From Anoxybacteroides tepidamans (GTDB taxonomy: Bacteria; Bacillota; Bacilli; Bacillales; Anoxybacillaceae), in NCBI RefSeq assembly GCF_014201465.1, contig NZ_JACHEP010000003.1:124070-188069 (forward strand): DNA of 64,000 bases, in the 5' to 3' direction. Positions within the stretch are counted from its first letter, which is position 1. Each line of letters starts with the position of its first letter. Both the position numbers and the translations under genes were made by a program. The notes beneath the pieces were generated by a model that saw nothing but the letters and a program-made list of their open reading frames with translations, was not told the DNA's origin and did no database searches. This document shows, one piece after another, positions 39,250 through 49,532 of the stretch.

Positions 39250-41259
39250 TCATTCGTTCATTTTCTCAATGTTTACTAGACAGTCATACAACGTGCTTCC
39301 TTGGCCATTGTCTGATTCGCGATCGGACGTCAACACATTGACGCTTCCGCCAAATTTGCCCCATTGTCCTTCGTCAATATTGATCGTCTTCGCACAAGCG
39401 TTGGCCAAAATTTTTACACGGCCAACAAGTTCCCCGCGGAAGTTGAAAACTCTCGCTGTATCCCCATCTTTTAATCCTTTTTCTTCCGCAATATCTTTTG
39501 ATATTTCGATTTTGATCGATTGCATCGACTCTATCAAATGGTAATGCTGCGAATGATTAGAACGAAGCGGATGGATCGTCAGCAAGCGATAAGGATGCTT
39601 TTCCGCTAATGCTCGGTTAGTCATTTCCGACTCCGCGGGATACATGATTTTTAATTTTCCATCCATCCCTTTTTGCTCAGCCAATGAGGATGTAAATTCA
39701 TATTTCCCGCTCGGTGTTTGAAAGCGATAATCGTCCCACGGTACCGCTTTAACAGGAAGAAGCATATGCTTTTCTTGTTTTAGTTTTTCCAACGTAATAC
39801 CATGCTTTTCAAGGCCGCTTAACCCGATCGTTAAAAACTCGTCTCGCGAAAAAGCAAAATCAGCGCCAAACCCTAGCCGTTCGGCCAGCTGTGTCCAAAT
39901 CCAAAGATCCGGCTTCGCCTCCCCCGGCGGCTGTACGAGCGCTGGTCCGTAGTTCACATACGCATGATACATCGACGAATAATAAATATCTTCTTCTTCA
40001 AATACTGTTGTCGTCGGCAAGACGTAATCAGCCAATTCCGCCGTATCAGTCATAAATTGTTCGAACACGACAACCGTTTCCACTGATTGAAACGCTTTTT
40101 TAACGAGGTTAGTATTCGGCACTTGGGTTAACGGATTGCCGCACGTGACGATAATCATTTTAATTTCTGGATCTCTTGCTTGTAAAATTCCTTCCGCTTG
40201 CTTCATCATTGTAAACGTCCGCGCTGCAGTCTTTCGTTCCGGTAAAGTTAATGCGGCGATGTTAAAGCTTTGCCCGACTTGAAGGTTGCCAAAATTGACT
40301 CCGCCTCCAGGGATGCCGATATTACCGCTAATCGCAACTAACGCATCAATAAGCCGAATCGTATTCCCGCCGTTAGCGTACCGTTGCATGCCAAGACCTA
40401 AATACGTCATCGTTGGGCGATTTCCGTATATAAGCGCTAATGCTGTCATCGTATCACGATCGACTCCTGTTAATTGTTCGATTTCTTCCATCGTGATCCT
40501 TTGAAGTAGCGCCGTTACATCTTCAAATCCAATCGTATAGTTTTTAATAAAAGTGCGATCTTCAAGCTCTAAACGCAATATTTCCTTCATCATTCCGATC
40601 GCCAAAAAACCATCCATTCCAGGGGCTACAGATATATACATATCGGCGATTTGCGCCGTTTGATTAAAGATCGGATCAATGACAATCAGTTTCGTCCCTC
40701 GTTTTTTGACAGCCTGAAGATGCTGGAATAAATGCATATTCGTCCGCGCTACATTTCTTCCCCATATGACGACATGTTTGCTGTTGTAAATGTCTTCCGG
40801 CGCGTGACTATAAGAACTGCCAAAATCCCACGTTTGCGCTTCGATTCCGGCCCCCCAGCAAAGGCTACCTGTTAATTCCGTTACTCCGCCATAACAATTG
40901 AAAAACCGGCGATCTAAATTTTTTAATAATCCGTTATTGGCATAATCATGGCTATGAAGAATAGCTGTTGTTCCGTATTTTTCCTTGATTTCGTTCATTT
41001 TTTCAGCAATTTCATCCAATGCTTGTTCCCAAGAAATGCGAACGAATTGGCCATTCGTTTTTTTGAGAGGATAAAGCAGCCGCTCCGCTGAGTTCGTGCG
41101 CGCTTCAAGCATCCGCCCACGGCCGCAAATTTTTCCTTGCGTAATCGGATGCCCATCATCCCCATCAACCTTCACGACTTTTCCATTTTCGACTGTCACT
41201 TTCAAACCGCACGTATCCCAGCAATTTAATGGGCAAGACGAGATGCGAACTTCTGCCAT
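39250..41259 (-). CDS. Molybdopterin oxidoreductase (YyaE-like)
   Basis: DMSO-reductase-family molybdoenzyme of 669 residues. The N-terminal [4Fe-4S] motif is CPLNCWDTC plus KICGRGRM (C-x3-C-x3-C-xn-C). Conserved blocks include ISWEQALDEIAEKM, HSHDYANNGLL, IGIPGGGVNFG and the C-terminal dinucleotide-binding domain RLLTIHPLRSNHSQHY. No signal peptide is visible, so it is cytoplasmic. The substrate is unknown; B. subtilis YyaE, also next to ychF, is uncharacterised. No partner subunit genes are adjacent. The ATG at 41259 is chosen for its spacing from GGGGG. Confidence 0.88.
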   Translation of the reverse strand: MAEVRISSCPLNCWDTCGLKVTVENGKVVKVDGDDGHPITQGKICGRGRMLEARTNSAERLLYPLKKTNGQFVRISWEQALDEIAEKMNEIKEKYGTTAILHSHDYANNGLLKNLDRRFFNCYGGVTELTGSLCWGAGIEAQTWDFGSSYSHAPEDIYNSKHVVIWGRNVARTNMHLFQHLQAVKKRGTKLIVIDPIFNQTAQIADMYISVAPGMDGFLAIGMMKEILRLELEDRTFIKNYTIGFEDVTALLQRITMEEIEQLTGVDRDTMTALALIYGNRPTMTYLGLGMQRYANGGNTIRLIDALVAISGNIGIPGGGVNFGNLQVGQSFNIAALTLPERKTAARTFTMMKQAEGILQARDPEIKMIIVTCGNPLTQVPNTNLVKKAFQSVETVVVFEQFMTDTAELADYVLPTTTVFEEEDIYYSSMYHAYVNYGPALVQPPGEAKPDLWIWTQLAERLGFGADFAFSRDEFLTIGLSGLEKHGITLEKLKQEKHMLLPVKAVPWDDYRFQTPSGKYEFTSSLAEQKGMDGKLKIMYPAESEMTNRALAEKHPYRLLTIHPLRSNHSQHYHLIESMQSIKIEISKDIAEEKGLKDGDTARVFNFRGELVGRVKILANACAKTINIDEGQWGKFGGSVNVLTSDRESDNGQGSTLYDCLVNIEKMNE

Positions 41260-41295
41260 ATCCTCCATTCCCCCTTACATAAAGAACATGAGGAA

Positions 41296-41490
41296 CTACT
41301 CCTCATGCTTTTCCAATACTTTTTTTAATTTCCGGACAAACTCTTTTCGCGGAATTAACACGCTATGCGTACAGCCCTCACATTTAATGCGAATATCCGC
41401 ACCCATACGAATAACTTTCCAACGATTTGTGCCACATGGGTGTGGCTTTTTCATCTCTACAATATCATATAATCCAAACTCTTTCTCCAT
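41296..41490 (-). CDS. yyzM: DUF951 protein YyzM
   Basis: 64 residues, MEKEFGLYDIVEMKKPHPCG and later IRIKCEGCTHSVLIPRKEF. The C-x-x-C pair and the earlier cysteine may bind metal. Length and sequence match B. subtilis YyzM (DUF951); the function is unknown. The ATG at 41490 follows GAGGGGGG. A longer in-frame start at 41589 runs back through the channel gene and is not credible. Confidence 0.9.
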   Translation of the reverse strand: MEKEFGLYDIVEMKKPHPCGTNRWKVIRMGADIRIKCEGCTHSVLIPRKEFVRKLKKVLEKHEE

Positions 41491-41506
41491 TAGTTCATCC
41501 CCCCTC

Positions 41507-42397
41507 TTATGCGTCTGTTTTTGCTCGTTTTGTTTCTTCCTCCTGACGATTATAAAGAACAAGGCGAGGAAATGGAATTTCAATACCATGTTCGTCTAAC
41601 CGGAGCTTAATTTCCTTGCGCAATGCCCGCGCAATAAACATATGGCGCATCGGTTTCGTCTCGCAAACCACCCGCATCACCACTTCCGAACTCGTAAAAT
41701 TTTGAATGCCTAAAAGTTCAGGAGGAGCAACCATATCTTCATATTTAGCCGGCAATTCAGCCAGCAGTTCGCGAATGGTTTGCTCTGCTCTTTCAATATC
41801 TCCTTCATACGAAACGCTCACATCCACCACTGCTACACTGTTATGCAAGGAGAAATTTGTTACTTGGGTAATGCTGCCGTTCGGAAGAATATGAACTTCT
41901 CCTGTCCAGCTTTTAATCTTTGTTACCCTCAACCCAATCGTCTCTACATATCCTTCAAAATTGCCGATGCGGACGTAATCACCGACCGAAAACTGATCTT
42001 CGAAAATGATGAAAAATCCGGTAATGACATCTTTCACTAAACTTTGCGCACCGAAACCGACGGCAAGACCGACGATTCCAGCTCCCGCAAGCAATGTTCG
42101 AACTGCCACGCCAAATGTATCTAAAATCATCACGAGCGCAATGAAATATATAACATATGTAATGACGTTATCAAGCAATTTTAATAACGTTGCTTCCCTC
42201 CGCTCCGAAATGCGAATCGGCGCTTTTTGCCGCACTTTAAAAATATTATGAACGGCTATCTTTAAAACTTTGGATAAAACCGTAGCAATCACAATGATCA
42301 TGATCATTTGCACGATTCCAGTGCTAACCCGCATCCAAAAATCTTCATTCGTTAAAAACGTAAAGATATGACGGTAAAAAGTTTCGATGCTGCTCAC
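41507..42397 (-). CDS. MscS-family small-conductance mechanosensitive channel
   Basis: Membrane channel that releases solutes on hypoosmotic shock. About 296 residues, three transmembrane helices (about 15-45, 65-90, 100-120). The pore-lining third helix and beta domain are seen as LLAGAGIVGLAVGFGAQSLVKDVITGFFIIFEDQF. The GTG at 42397 has AGGTG nine bases upstream; the ATG at 42439 has no ribosome binding site but would add 14 residues. It lies 16 bp before yyzM. Confidence 0.9.
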   Translation of the reverse strand: MSSIETFYRHIFTFLTNEDFWMRVSTGIVQMIMIIVIATVLSKVLKIAVHNIFKVRQKAPIRISERREATLLKLLDNVITYVIYFIALVMILDTFGVAVRTLLAGAGIVGLAVGFGAQSLVKDVITGFFIIFEDQFSVGDYVRIGNFEGYVETIGLRVTKIKSWTGEVHILPNGSITQVTNFSLHNSVAVVDVSVSYEGDIERAEQTIRELLAELPAKYEDMVAPPELLGIQNFTSSEVVMRVVCETKPMRHMFIARALRKEIKLRLDEHGIEIPFPRLVLYNRQEEETKRAKTDA

Positions 42398-42570
42398 CTT
42401 TCGCTTCACCTCGACATACGTTAAAGTACCTCGTGCCATGCATATTCATTATTTTATCAATATTTTAAAGATCAATCCATATGTAAGAAAACGAGAACGT
42501 GCATGTATATAATTCCTGTTTTTTCCGTATACTGTTTAATAGTTAATAGATATCCATCATGCAAAACACA

Positions 42571-42641
42571 ACACCATCTGAAGGATGAAAATCGATTTTG
42601 TCGAATATTTTAAGTTTATACATTTGTAATTCGGTATTTTA
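42571..42641. repeat. Dispersed repeat copy A, upstream of yyaC
   Basis: About 70 bp, ACACCATCTGAAGGATGAAA followed by ATCGATTTTGTC, that matches 51082-51146 at roughly 80% with a small gap. Both copies are intergenic and on the same strand. CATC/GATG and other arms allow a weak hairpin. Function unknown. Confidence 0.6.
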
Positions 42642-42667
42642 GGATAAGTATCAGGAGTGAACTATAT

Positions 42668-43288
42668 ATGAGCAGATCGTCGATTTTTTTTCATTCCAAA
42701 AATGAAAAAGAACGAATTTTCTATAATGAACAAGGTGCTGCCACTTTAGTCGCGATGCACTTGATTTCGTTGCTTCCTTCTCCATTAACGCAGCCGATGG
42801 CTATCGTTTGCATTGGAACGGATCGGTCCACGGGCGATTCGCTCGGACCACTTGTCGGCACAATGTTAAAAGAAAAAAATATGTCCTATTTTCACGTATA
42901 TGGAACATTGGAAGAGCCGATTCACGCTGTTAATTTAGAAGAGAAAATTGCTGCGATTCGTTCCATTCATGAAAACGTACTAATGATTGCCATCGATGCT
43001 TGCTTAGGGAGGTTAAAAAGCGTTGGAACCATTACGGTTGCGAAAGGACCTGTCCGACCAGGTGCCGGCGTAAATAAACAACTCCCCCCTGTTGGAGACC
43101 TCCATATTACAGGAGTTGTAAACGTAAGCGGATTTATGGAATTTTTCGTTTTACAAAATACGCGTCTCCATTTAGTCATGAGCATGGCGAAAACGATTGC
43201 AAACGGCATTTATGAAACAGATCGGTATTTAAAACGAAGAGAATACTTGCCAAATATGATAAACCAAGAACAACGCAAACCGCTATAA
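42668..43288 (+). CDS. yyaC: Spore protease GPR-like protein YyaC
   Basis: 206 residues, family PF06866 (YyaC), related in fold to the germination protease GPR. Core: MAIVCIGTDRSTGDSLGPLVGTML (about 43-66), IAIDACLGRLKSVGTI and GDLHITGVVNVSGFMEFFVLQ. In B. subtilis it is expressed in the forespore. The start ATG follows CAGGAG. It is the only plus-strand gene in this otherwise minus-strand part before the origin. Confidence 0.92.
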   Translation: MSRSSIFFHSKNEKERIFYNEQGAATLVAMHLISLLPSPLTQPMAIVCIGTDRSTGDSLGPLVGTMLKEKNMSYFHVYGTLEEPIHAVNLEEKIAAIRSIHENVLMIAIDACLGRLKSVGTITVAKGPVRPGAGVNKQLPPVGDLHITGVVNVSGFMEFFVLQNTRLHLVMSMAKTIANGIYETDRYLKRREYLPNMINQEQRKPL

Positions 43289-43324
43289 ATGCCTCTTTAG
43301 TTATAAGCAACAAGAAATGGTTTT

Positions 43325-44026
43325 TTACCAAAAATGAAGAATCGTTACAATGAGAGCAGTTATGGCGATGCTCGGAAGTAAATTCGCAACGCGAATGGAT
43401 GTTATTCCTAATAGATTGAAACCGATCGCCATAATTAAAATGCCACCAGTGGCAGTCGATTCGGAAATAAATGAATCCATCAGTTCTTTTGGCACCGATG
43501 TTTGAATTTGTGTAGCCAAGAGAGCGATCGTTCCTTCGTACAATACGACCGGAACCGCTGAAAACATCACACCAATCCCAAGAGTCGTCGTCAAAATGAT
43601 GCTTGTAAATCCGTCGATGATCGATTTCGTATACAAAATGCGATGATCGCCCCGCAACCCGCTATCTAACGCTCCGATAATCGCCATCGCTCCGATGACA
43701 AACAGCAACGTCGCCGCCACAAAGCCTTTCGCGATCGTTCCTTGTTCATGGCCACCTACCTTTCGTTCCAACCAATAGCCGAGCTTATTGAGTCGATCAT
43801 CAAGGTCCCATAACTCCCCTAGTATGCCGCCAAACACAAGACTGCAAATGACGATGAGAAAATGTTCGCTTTTCAATCCCATTTGCATTCCTAATAATGC
43901 AACTGCAAGACCGATTCCGCTCATCACCGTCATTTTCATTTTTTCTGGAATGCGATGAAATACTTTCCCTAATAATGTCCCTAGCATAATACAAATTCCG
44001 TTCACAATCGTCCCTAACAACACCAA
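43325..44026 (-). CDS. DUF554 membrane protein (YdfK-like)
   Basis: 233-residue membrane protein of the DUF554 family with about six hydrophobic segments. Signature parts: LLGTIVNGICIMLGTLLGKVF at the N-terminus, ALLGMQMGLKS, GFVAATLLFVIGAMAIIGALDSGL and SIILTTTLGIGVMFSAVPVVLYEG. A transport function is likely but unproven. The start is TTG at 44026 (or GTG at 44023) after GGAGG. In B. subtilis ydfK is elsewhere, so this position is a local difference. Confidence 0.88.
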   Translation of the reverse strand: MVLLGTIVNGICIMLGTLLGKVFHRIPEKMKMTVMSGIGLAVALLGMQMGLKSEHFLIVICSLVFGGILGELWDLDDRLNKLGYWLERKVGGHEQGTIAKGFVAATLLFVIGAMAIIGALDSGLRGDHRILYTKSIIDGFTSIILTTTLGIGVMFSAVPVVLYEGTIALLATQIQTSVPKELMDSFISESTATGGILIMAIGFNLLGITSIRVANLLPSIAITALIVTILHFW

Positions 44027-44054
44027 ATATGTTTCCTCCTATTCAAAAAACAAA

Positions 44055-44070
44055 CCATCAAACTTGATGG
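44055..44070 (-). terminator. Terminator after spo0J
   Basis: On the minus strand CCATCAA pairs with TTGATGG around a 2-base loop, followed by TTTGTTTTTTG. Confidence 0.8.
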
Positions 44071-44075
44071 CTATG

Positions 44076-44930
44076 TCATTCATCCAATTGTACGTTTAAT
44101 AACTGCAAAATTCGTTCTAAATCTTCATTCGAGAAAAATTCAATTTCTATTTTCCCTTTTTTTCGATTTTGTTTAATCGTTACATTCGTTCCAAACTTTT
44201 CGCTTAACAATAGCTCGCTTTGTTTAACAAAAACACTCTTTTCTTTTTTCGTTTTGCTTGTTTCACGTGAAACATTTTGATTGACTTCTTGAATCAACTT
44301 TTCGAGCTGGCGAACATTTAGCTGCTCCGAGATGATCTTATCGACAATTGATTTCATTTTTTCTTTCTTCTTTAATCCAAGCAAAGCTCGTCCATGTCCC
44401 ATCGATAACGTTCCGTCTGTAATAAGATCTTGAATCTCTTTTGGCAGCGACAATAGCCGCAAATGATTGGCAATATGCGGACGGCTTTTTCCAACTCGAC
44501 TGGCCAATTCCTCTTGCGTTAACTGCAGATGTTCCATTAATGTTTGATACGCCATCGCCTCTTCAATCGGTGTTAAATCTTCTCGCTGTAAATTTTCAAG
44601 TAACGCGAATTCCATCATTTGTTGTTCCGTTAAGCTGCGGACAACAACAGGAACGGTTTTTAAGTTTGCTTCTTTAGCGGCGCGGTACCGCCTTTCTCCG
44701 ACAACAATTTCATATCCTTTGATGCTTTGCCGGACAATTAATGGCTGCAAAATCCCATGTTGAACAATCGACTGTTTTAATTCTTCGATCGATTCGGGTC
44801 GAAACGTTTTGCGCGGTTGATAAGGATTCGGGCGTAGTTCTTTAATGCTGACTTCTTGAATCGATTCTCCTTCATTCACTTCTAAGTTTGAAAATAGAGC
44901 GTTGATGCCTTTTCCAAGACCTTTAGCCAC
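44076..44930 (-). CDS. spo0J: Chromosome partitioning protein ParB/Spo0J
   Basis: CTP-dependent DNA clamp that loads at parS, recruits condensin (SMC) and, with Soj, segregates origins. It has 284 residues. The N-terminal Soj-contact peptide MAKGLGKGINALF is followed by the CTP-binding domain with GERRYRAAKEA, the helix-turn-helix SRVGKSRPHIANHLRLL and a C-terminal dimerisation domain. The GTG at 44930 follows AGGAGG. It overlaps soj by 8 bp. A perfect parS lies in its coding sequence. Confidence 0.97.
   Translation of the reverse strand: MAKGLGKGINALFSNLEVNEGESIQEVSIKELRPNPYQPRKTFRPESIEELKQSIVQHGILQPLIVRQSIKGYEIVVGERRYRAAKEANLKTVPVVVRSLTEQQMMEFALLENLQREDLTPIEEAMAYQTLMEHLQLTQEELASRVGKSRPHIANHLRLLSLPKEIQDLITDGTLSMGHGRALLGLKKKEKMKSIVDKIISEQLNVRQLEKLIQEVNQNVSRETSKTKKEKSVFVKQSELLLSEKFGTNVTIKQNRKKGKIEIEFFSNEDLERILQLLNVQLDE
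44259..44274. promoter_or_regulatory. parS site within spo0J
   Basis: Perfect TGTTTCACGTGAAACA inside spo0J, as in B. subtilis. It encodes NVSRET in Spo0J, the same peptide that the walK parS encodes in the same reading phase. Confidence 0.95.
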
Positions 44931-45684
44931 GCGCTAACACCTCCTTTGCCAATTCTAAATATACTTCTGCCCCTTTCGATCGCACATCATAAAGAATTAT
45001 TGGTTTCCCATGGCTTGGCGCTTCACTTAGACGGACATTTCTCGGAATAATCGTTTCATACACCTTTTCACGGAAATATTTTTTCACTTCTTGAATCACT
45101 TGAAGTCCCAAATTCGTCCGTGCATCTAACATCGTTAAAACGACGCCTTCGAGCTTTAAGTTCGTATTTAAATGCTTTTGTACAAGGCGAATTGTATTTA
45201 ACAGCTGGCTTAGTCCTTCGAGCGCGTAATATTCGCATTGTACCGGAATTAACACCGCATCCGCTGCTGTTAAAGCGTTTAGTGTCAATAATCCTAACGA
45301 AGGCGGGCAATCGATCAAAATAAAATCATATTGTTCTTTTAACGGGGCAAGCGCATTTTTTAAAAGAATTTCCCGCGAAACAACCGGCACTAATTCAATT
45401 TCTGCACCCGCTAATTGAATGGTAGCCGGAATGATATATAAATGTTCAATATTCGTCGGTCTTACAACATCTTTTGCTTTCATATCTTCAACGAGAACGT
45501 TATAAATGCACTCATCAATATCTCCTTTTTCGATGCCAATACCGCTTGTTGCATTCCCTTGCGGATCAATATCAACAAGCAATACTTTTTTACCGAGATG
45601 CGCTAAGCAAGCCGCCAAATTCACCGCTGTTGTCGTTTTCCCCACTCCACCTTTTTGATTTGCAATCGCAATGACTTTGCCCAC
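44923..45684 (-). CDS. soj: Chromosome partitioning ATPase Soj (ParA)
   Basis: Deviant Walker-type ATPase, 253 residues, that acts with Spo0J in origin segregation and regulates DnaA. It starts MGKVIAIANQKGGVGKTTTAVNL; the signature lysine and the P-loop lie at about 11-20. Further: LVDIDPQGNATSGIG and LIDCPPSLGLLTLNAL. The GTG at 45684 follows AGGTGTC and gives the canonical length; longer in-frame starts add non-homologous residues. Confidence 0.97.
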   Translation of the reverse strand: MGKVIAIANQKGGVGKTTTAVNLAACLAHLGKKVLLVDIDPQGNATSGIGIEKGDIDECIYNVLVEDMKAKDVVRPTNIEHLYIIPATIQLAGAEIELVPVVSREILLKNALAPLKEQYDFILIDCPPSLGLLTLNALTAADAVLIPVQCEYYALEGLSQLLNTIRLVQKHLNTNLKLEGVVLTMLDARTNLGLQVIQEVKKYFREKVYETIIPRNVRLSEAPSHGKPIILYDVRSKGAEVYLELAKEVLARG

Positions 45685-45774
45685 GATGACACCTACCCTT
45701 GAATTCGTACTCATATGTCTTATTTTATCACGAAACAAAAAAAATGAATGTATTTTCTATGCATGAAATGAAAC

Positions 45775-45805
45775 AAAAAACCTCATCACATATACAATGA
45801 TGAGG
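45775..45805 (-). terminator. Terminator after noc
   Basis: On the minus strand CCTCATCA pairs with TGATGAGG (45805-45781), followed by TTTTTTGTTTC. Confidence 0.85.
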
Positions 45806-45819
45806 CGTTACAAAACCGT

Positions 45820-46665
45820 CTATTTTTTAGGAATGCGAATCGTAATTTGGTAATAATCCTCAAATTCTTCTTCTTCCGAATCGATCGCAAGACCGCTATC
45901 AGCAACCATAGTTAACGATTGACGAATCGTGTTAACCGCAATTCGCATGTCTTTACTGAAAGATTTTCGTTTCGGTTTCGACTTCGACTGATTCGCTTCT
46001 AGCATTTTTAAAACGCGGTCTTCCGTCTGCTTCACGTTTAATTGTTTTTCAATAATTTCTTTTAACAACTTCAACTGTTTTTCTCTATCTTTTAAAACAA
46101 TTAACGCCCGCGCATGTCGTTCTGTAATCGTTCGTTGTAAAAGAGCTTCCTGCACTTCTTGCGGCAACTTCAATAAGCGAAGTTTATTCGCGATCGTCGA
46201 CTGCCCTTTTCCGATCCGTTGCGCTAGCGCTTCCTGCGTCAAATGGTGCAATTCCAACAATTTCGCATATGCCATCGCTTCTTCAATCGGAGTTAATTCT
46301 TCGCGCTGCAAGTTTTCAATTAACGCTACAGAAGCAGTTTCTTTATCATTTAAATTTTTTATAATTGCGGGAATTTCAGTCCATCCAAGTGTTTGAACAG
46401 CACGCCATCGTCTTTCGCCCGCAATAATTTCAAATTTTCCATCTTCACATTCACGGACAACAATCGGCTGGATCATCCCATGCGTCCGAATCGTTAAAGC
46501 GAGCTCGGCAATTTTTTCATCATCGAAAATCGTCCGCGGCTGAAAGCGATTCGGCACAATTTGTGCTACCGGAATTTTTCTTACTTCCTCACCTTCTATT
46601 TTTTCAATCATTTCTGCTTGTTCCTTTTCTCCAAAACTGAAGAAGCGTGAAAAAGGATGCTTCAT
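45820..46665 (-). CDS. noc: Nucleoid occlusion protein Noc
   Basis: ParB paralogue that binds NBS sites and the membrane to stop division over the nucleoid. 281 residues. The N-terminus [23 protein letters not shown] is an amphipathic membrane-targeting helix, which separates Noc from Spo0J. The CTP-binding region includes [12 protein letters not shown] and the helix-turn-helix [20 protein letters not shown]. Its place next to rsmG and soj matches B. subtilis. Confidence 0.95.
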   Translation of the reverse strand: MKHPFSRFFSFGEKEQAEMIEKIEGEEVRKIPVAQIVPNRFQPRTIFDDEKIAELALTIRTHGMIQPIVVRECEDGKFEIIAGERRWRAVQTLGWTEIPAIIKNLNDKETASVALIENLQREELTPIEEAMAYAKLLELHHLTQEALAQRIGKGQSTIANKLRLLKLPQEVQEALLQRTITERHARALIVLKDREKQLKLLKEIIEKQLNVKQTEDRVLKMLEANQSKSKPKRKSFSKDMRIAVNTIRQSLTMVADSGLAIDSEEEEFEDYYQITIRIPKK

Positions 46666-46705
46666 TCCCCTACACCACCTTTAAAAACTCTCCCCTAATC
46701 TAGGT

Positions 46706-47422
46706 TTATTCAATTGGAAGTTTGTTCGGCACTCCTGGTTTCCGAGGGTATTTATTTGGTGTTTTCCGTTTTTTATCGATAAAAATAATCGTGCGCTCGC
46801 TTTCCTCAATCGGCAACGTAAACGGATGAATCGCAGCAATTTCTCCTCCTAGCACTTTAATGGCTGTCTTTCCTTGCTCCAATTCCTCTTGAGCCGCAGC
46901 CGCTTTCATGGCGATAAATGTCCCATTGACTTTCACTAACGGGAGACAAAGTTCACTTAACACCGACATTTTGGCAACCGCCCGGGCGATCACGACATCA
47001 AATGATTCGCGAATACCTTCCTTTCTGCCGAATGTTTCGGCACGGTCGTGATAAAACGCTATATCTTCTAATTTGAGCTCTGAAGCAAGAGCATGAAGAA
47101 ATGTAATGCGTTTTTGCAGCGAATCGACAATCGACAACTTCATATGCGGAAAACAAATTTTCAAAGGAACGCTCGGAAAACCTGCTCCTGCACCGACGTC
47201 ACAAAGCGAAATAGGTTGTGAAAAATCATAATAAAACGCCGGTGATATAGAATCGAAAAAATGTTTTAAGTAAACGTTCGGCTTATCCGTAATCGCTGTC
47301 AAATTCATTTTTTCGTTCCATTCGATCAATAGCTCGTAATACCGCTCAAATTGTTCCAATTGCCGGGGGGAAAGGAAAATTCCCTTCTCCTCCAGCTGCA
47401 TCTGAAACTGTTTTGTATCCAT
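46706..47422 (-). CDS. rsmG: 16S rRNA (guanine527-N7)-methyltransferase RsmG (GidB)
   Basis: SAM-dependent methyltransferase for G527 in the 530 loop of 16S rRNA. It has 238 residues. SAM motif [20 protein letters not shown] near 68-87 and [15 protein letters not shown] near 142. It follows mnmG in the conserved mnmE-mnmG-rsmG-noc order. Confidence 0.97.
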   Translation of the reverse strand: MDTKQFQMQLEEKGIFLSPRQLEQFERYYELLIEWNEKMNLTAITDKPNVYLKHFFDSISPAFYYDFSQPISLCDVGAGAGFPSVPLKICFPHMKLSIVDSLQKRITFLHALASELKLEDIAFYHDRAETFGRKEGIRESFDVVIARAVAKMSVLSELCLPLVKVNGTFIAMKAAAAQEELEQGKTAIKVLGGEIAAIHPFTLPIEESERTIIFIDKKRKTPNKYPRKPGVPNKLPIE

Positions 47423-47442
47423 AAGCCAATCCCTTCACTATA

Positions 47443-49332
47443 TTATTCATTCGACACTCGCGCGATTCTTCCTTGTTCTAAATACACTAATAAAATCGAA
47501 ATGTCGGCAGGATTTACGCCGGAAATACGAGATGCTTGTGCAATGGAAAGCGGACGCACTTGTTTTAATTTTTGACGCGCTTCTGTCGCAAGACCTGTAA
47601 TGGCGTCATAATCAATATCTTCTGGAATTTTTTTGTTTTCCATTTTCTTGAGCCGCTCTACTTGTTGCAGTGATTTCTCAATATATCCTTCATACTTAAT
47701 TTGAATTTCGACTTGCTCTACTACATCCGCTGGAATATCTTCATCCGCCGGTGCGAGCAGTTGAATGTGTTCATAAGTCATTTCAGGCCGCTTCAATAAA
47801 TCGGCAGCGCGAATTCCATCTTTTAACTCGCTTCCGCCTGCTTGGCGAATGACTTCTTGCACTTCAGGCGTCGGTTTAATGATATACGTTTGAAGCCGTT
47901 TTTTCTCTTTTTCGATCGCCGCTTTTTTCGCCAAAAACTTCTGATAACGCTCCTCGGAAATAAGCCCGATGTTATATCCGATGTCCGTTAAACGCAAGTC
48001 CGCATTATCATGGCGAAGCAACAGGCGGTATTCTGCGCGGGATGTTAACAGGCGATACGGTTCATTCGTTCCTTTCGTGACGAGGTCATCGATCAGTACA
48101 CCGATGTAAGCGTCGGAGCGGCTTAAAATAAGCTCTTCTTTTCCTAGTGCTCTTCTTGCTGCGTTAATTCCTGCAATCAACCCCTGACCTGCCGCTTCCT
48201 CGTATCCGGACGTACCGTTAATTTGCCCCGCAGTATACAAGTTTTTGACGAGCTTTGTTTCCAATGTCGGCCATAATTGAGTCGGAACGACCGCATCGTA
48301 TTCAATCGCATATCCCGCTCTCATAAGCTGCGCCTGCTCGAGTCCCGGAATCGTCGCTAATATTTGCCGCTGAATATGCTCCGGCAAGCTTGTTGATAGC
48401 CCTTGCACATATACTTCTTCTGTATTCCGCCCTTCCGGCTCAAGGAAAATTTGATGGCGCGGCTTATCGTGAAAACGGACAATCTTATCTTCAATCGACG
48501 GGCAATAGCGTGGCCCCGTTCCTTTAATCATGCCGGAATACATCGGAGACAAATGCAAATTTTTATCGATGATCTGGTGCGTTTCTTCGGTCGTGTAAGT
48601 GAGCCAGCACGGAAGCTGGTCTGTTATATATTCGGTTGTTTCATAAGAAAATGCCCGCGGTACATCATCCCCCGGCTGAATTTCCGTTTTGCTGTAATCG
48701 ATCGAACGGCTGTTCACCCGCGGAGGAGTTCCTGTTTTGAAACGCACTAATTCAAAGCCAAGTTCCTCTAAATGCTCAGATAACTTAATCGACGGCTGCT
48801 GATTGTTCGGCCCGCTTGAATATTTAATGTCGCCAATAATAATCTCCCCGCGTAAAAACGTTCCTGTTGTAATCACAACTGTTTTCGCATAATAATGCGC
48901 GCCTGTATGCGTAACAACCCCTTTACATACACCATCTTCAACGATGAGGCGCTCTACTTTTCCTTGTAGCAACGTCAAGTTTTCCTCGTTTTCAAGCGTC
49001 TTTTTCATTTCGTGTTGGTACAAAAACTTATCCGCTTGTGCCCGCAATGCGCGGACAGCCGGTCCTTTTCCTGTGTTTAACATTCGTATTTGAATATATG
49101 TTTTATCGATATTTTTCGCCATTTCTCCACCTAACGCATCAATTTCACGCACGACAATCCCTTTTGCCGGACCGCCGATGGAAGGGTTACAAGGCATAAA
49201 AGCAACCATATCAAGATTTAACGTGATCATTAAAGTTTTAGCACCAATACGCGCCGCAGCTAATCCTGCTTCACATCCCGCATGCCCAGCACCAACAACA
49301 ATCACGTCATAAGAACCACCATGATATTCCAT
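47443..49332 (-). CDS. mnmG: tRNA uridine-5-carboxymethylaminomethyl synthesis enzyme MnmG (GidA)
   Basis: FAD-dependent partner of MnmE in modifying the wobble uridine of several tRNAs. It has 629 residues, standard. FAD motif [19 protein letters not shown] (about 10-28), conserved [12 protein letters not shown] and the C-terminal MnmE-binding helical domain (about 550-629). The ATG at 49332 follows AGGGAGG; the upstream in-frame stretch to 49416 has no homology. Confidence 0.98.
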   Translation of the reverse strand: MEYHGGSYDVIVVGAGHAGCEAGLAAARIGAKTLMITLNLDMVAFMPCNPSIGGPAKGIVVREIDALGGEMAKNIDKTYIQIRMLNTGKGPAVRALRAQADKFLYQHEMKKTLENEENLTLLQGKVERLIVEDGVCKGVVTHTGAHYYAKTVVITTGTFLRGEIIIGDIKYSSGPNNQQPSIKLSEHLEELGFELVRFKTGTPPRVNSRSIDYSKTEIQPGDDVPRAFSYETTEYITDQLPCWLTYTTEETHQIIDKNLHLSPMYSGMIKGTGPRYCPSIEDKIVRFHDKPRHQIFLEPEGRNTEEVYVQGLSTSLPEHIQRQILATIPGLEQAQLMRAGYAIEYDAVVPTQLWPTLETKLVKNLYTAGQINGTSGYEEAAGQGLIAGINAARRALGKEELILSRSDAYIGVLIDDLVTKGTNEPYRLLTSRAEYRLLLRHDNADLRLTDIGYNIGLISEERYQKFLAKKAAIEKEKKRLQTYIIKPTPEVQEVIRQAGGSELKDGIRAADLLKRPEMTYEHIQLLAPADEDIPADVVEQVEIQIKYEGYIEKSLQQVERLKKMENKKIPEDIDYDAITGLATEARQKLKQVRPLSIAQASRISGVNPADISILLVYLEQGRIARVSNE

Positions 49333-49456
49333 CAGGAATAACCTCCCTCTATCAAATATTGATATATCAGCGTTTGTAACCGTTATCGGGGTATCAAAAA
49401 ACATTTTTCGACACAACTTCTATTAAGCTCTAATAAAGATTTTCCTCTCTTTTTCA

Positions 49457-49498
49457 CGCCCCACTCCCTTTGCTATTGAAATTGCAATATAGTGGGCG
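49457..49498. repeat. Imperfect inverted repeat between mnmE and mnmG
   Basis: CGCCCCACT (49457-49465) pairs with AGTGGGCG (49491-49498) with one bulge, around an inner TTGC/GCAA stem. It may be a weak terminator or a processing signal between the two genes; the T-tract is poor. Confidence 0.4.
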
Positions 49499-49532
49499 GA
49501 GTGTTTGAATATATAGCTTTTCTTAAATCACC

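Noticed and set aside
45368..45381. Noc-binding-site-like sequence ATTTCCCGCGAAAC in soj
   Set aside because: It differs from the NBS consensus ATTTCCCGGGAAAT at two positions including the central dyad, and a single imperfect match is expected by chance.
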